This document shows positions 46,372 through 47,549 of a stretch of DNA of 47,549 nucleotides, in pieces. How positions within the stretch are numbered: the first letter of the stretch is position 1; each line of letters begins with the position of its first letter. The notes below the pieces were generated by a model that was given only the letters and a program-made list of their open reading frames with translations, did no database searches and had not been told where the DNA came from. This DNA is from Paraburkholderia guartelaensis (lineage in GTDB: Bacteria > Pseudomonadota > Gammaproteobacteria > Burkholderiales > Burkholderiaceae), in NCBI RefSeq assembly GCF_004353905.1, contig NZ_SMOD01000052.1, positions 1 to 47,549 of the forward strand. Direction: 5' to 3'. Both the position numbers and the translations under genes were made by a program.

Positions 46372-46932
46372 ATGTCCGTTTCCGCACCCGAACAATTCCG
46401 CGCGAACTACCAGGCTGGCGTCGCAGCGTTCTTTGCGCTTACGAAGCCCGTTGTCGAGGGCGTGCAGGCCATGATCGATCTCAACGTCCAGGCCAGCAAG
46501 GCTGCCATCGCTGAAAGCGAAGCGACGCTCAAGGGCGCCCTCGAAAGTGGCAATCCCGCTGAGTTCCTGACGCAGCAATTTGGTGCGTCGCAACAAGCCG
46601 CCGCCAAGGCCATGTCGTACGGCCGCCATCTCGTCGACATCGCGACGACGACCCAAAACGAGTGGATTCAAGCCGCCCAGGCACAATCGGGCGAGAACGA
46701 GCAGCGCTTCAAGGCCTTTTCCGAAGGTCTGACCCAAAACGCGCCCGTGGGCGCTGAGCCCTTCGTCGCGGCCATGAATTCGACGTTCGCAGCCGTGAAC
46801 AATGCCGCCGAAACGCTGCGCGGCGTGACCCGCCAGGCCATCGAAACGGCCCAGAGCGGTTTCCAGAACGTCGTCGCTTCCGCCCAGGAAGCCGTGCCGA
46901 CTGCCGCCAAGGCAAGCTCGGCCAAGGCCTGA
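46372..46932 (+). CDS. phaP: Phasin family protein
   Basis: A 186-residue phasin that coats polyhydroxyalkanoate granules. It is almost entirely helical, starts MSVSAPEQFRANYQAGVAAF and carries the phasin pattern (KPVVEGVQAMIDLNVQASKA, SGNPAEFLTQQFGASQQAAA, AEPFVAAMNSTFAAVNNAAE) with an Ala/Lys-rich tail. AAGGAG stands nine bases before the ATG at 46372. The thiolase gene of PHA synthesis follows after 144 bases on the same strand. Confidence 0.92.
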   Translation: MSVSAPEQFRANYQAGVAAFFALTKPVVEGVQAMIDLNVQASKAAIAESEATLKGALESGNPAEFLTQQFGASQQAAAKAMSYGRHLVDIATTTQNEWIQAAQAQSGENEQRFKAFSEGLTQNAPVGAEPFVAAMNSTFAAVNNAAETLRGVTRQAIETAQSGFQNVVASAQEAVPTAAKASSAKA

Positions 46933-46952
46933 TTCGCGTTCCTGCCCACCGG

Positions 46953-47005
46953 CAATACGCCAATACGCTTCAATACGCGTCTTCGTCGTTCTAAATGAAC
47001 GACGA
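46953..47005 (+). repeat. CAATACGC repeats and hairpin between phaP and the thiolase gene
   Basis: CAATACGC occurs three times at 46953-46960, 46961-46968 and 46971-46978. It is followed by a perfect nine-base-pair stem, TCGTCGTTC (46983-46991) - TAAAT - GAACGACGA (46997-47005). There is no T-run after the stem. It may stop or attenuate phaP transcription or stabilise its mRNA. Confidence 0.6.
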
Positions 47006-47076
47006 GGGCGCGGCGTTTGCCGGTTCAGCTTTCCAGACATCGATATTCCAGTGCATTTGCACAGCAGGAGCTCAAC

Positions 47077-47549
47077 ATGACTGACATTGTGATCGTTTCG
47101 GCCGCACGTACGGCAGTAGGCAAATTCGGCGGCTCGCTCGCGAAGGTGGCGGCGCCTGATCTGGGCGCAATCGTCATCAAGGCCGCGCTCGAGCGCGCGG
47201 GTGTTACGCCCGACCAGGTGAGCGACGTGATCATGGGTCAGGTGCTGACCGCGGGTTCGGGCCAGAACGTGGCGCGCCAGGCGTCGATCAAGGCGGGCCT
47301 GCCCGCGGCCGTGCCCGCCATGACGATCAACAAGGTGTGCGGCTCCGGCCTGAAGGCGGTGATGCTCGCGGCCAACGCGATCATCGCAGGCGATTCGGAC
47401 ATCGTCGTGGCCGGCGGCCAGGAGAACATGAGCGCCGCGCCGCACGTGCTGCCGGGCTCGCGCGACGGCTTCCGCATGGGCGACGCGAAGCTCATCGACA
47501 GCATGATCGTCGACGGCCTGTGGGACGTGTACAACCAGTACCACATGGG
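47077..47549 (+). CDS. phaA: Acetyl-CoA C-acetyltransferase (PHA thiolase), N-terminal part
   Basis: The first 157 codons of a biosynthetic thiolase, which condenses two acetyl-CoA to acetoacetyl-CoA for PHA synthesis; the gene runs off the window. It begins MTDIVIVSAARTAVGKFGGS and contains VSDVIMGQVLTAGSGQNVAR. It also has INKVCGSGLKAVMLAANAI with the nucleophilic Cys88 (Cys89 in the Zoogloea enzyme) and VVAGGQENMSAAPHVLPGSR. GCAGGAG is placed nine bases before the ATG at 47077. The context with phaP favours the PHA role, although similar thiolases also serve degradation. Confidence 0.92.
   Translation, partial: MTDIVIVSAARTAVGKFGGSLAKVAAPDLGAIVIKAALERAGVTPDQVSDVIMGQVLTAGSGQNVARQASIKAGLPAAVPAMTINKVCGSGLKAVMLAANAIIAGDSDIVVAGGQENMSAAPHVLPGSRDGFRMGDAKLIDSMIVDGLWDVYNQYHM

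Overview
The window looks like chromosomal DNA of a GC-rich betaproteobacterium of the Burkholderiaceae, most likely Paraburkholderia or Caballeronia. This is an inference from the strong G/C bias at third codon positions, the phasin followed by a PHA-type acetyl-CoA acetyltransferase at the right end, and the many LysR-regulated catabolic operons. No tRNA, rRNA or CRISPR array was seen.

Positions 1-5750 hold a damaged pqiABC locus and metal/fluoride functions. An IS21-type element (istA start at 163, minus strand) has removed the 5' part of pqiA. pqiB is intact. pqiC is reduced to about ten codons, joined to a truncated antisense DUF1289 gene. Next come a DmeF-type Co/Ni exporter, its RcnR/CsoR-type repressor and G-tract operator candidates. 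A textbook fluoride riboswitch with a visible terminator stem then leads two DUF190 (PII-like) genes, but no crcB is present. Positions 5890-7700 carry an MFS transporter, a CBS-domain relic and a universal stress protein.

Positions 8065-16283 encode two adjacent hybrid histidine kinases. The first is a 2015-residue soluble poly-HAMP protein with nine 92-residue tandem units, resembling fungal group III (Nik1-type) kinases. A LysR regulator and a CPA1 Na+/H+ antiporter follow.

Positions 19058-29473 are catabolic. A five-gene minus-strand operon (CoA-ester lyase, CaiB-type CoA-transferase, TIM-barrel lactonase/amidohydrolase, AtoE-type short-chain acid permease, MmgE/PrpD protein) is divergent from a LysR gene. 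A second LysR gene is divergent from an MHS-type MFS permease and an ACMSD-type decarboxylase. A flavohemoglobin gene (hmp) follows a clear hairpin terminator.

Positions 30834-40931 form one regulated unit. A FadR-type GntR repressor is divergent from a branched-chain-amino-acid-type ABC transporter (five genes), an M20-type amidase and two MlrC-like M81 peptidases. A perfect 26-bp palindrome sits between the divergent promoters. The unit looks like an uptake-and-hydrolysis system for an unknown amide or peptide-like compound.

Positions 41300-46014 are a minus-strand operon: WXXGXW protein, ECF sigma factor, membrane anti-sigma-like protein, CnrX/ZraP-like periplasmic sensor, DUF1800 and DUF1501. 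It reads as a self-contained envelope-signalling module with two exported proteins of unknown function. The window ends with phaP and the start of a PHA thiolase gene.
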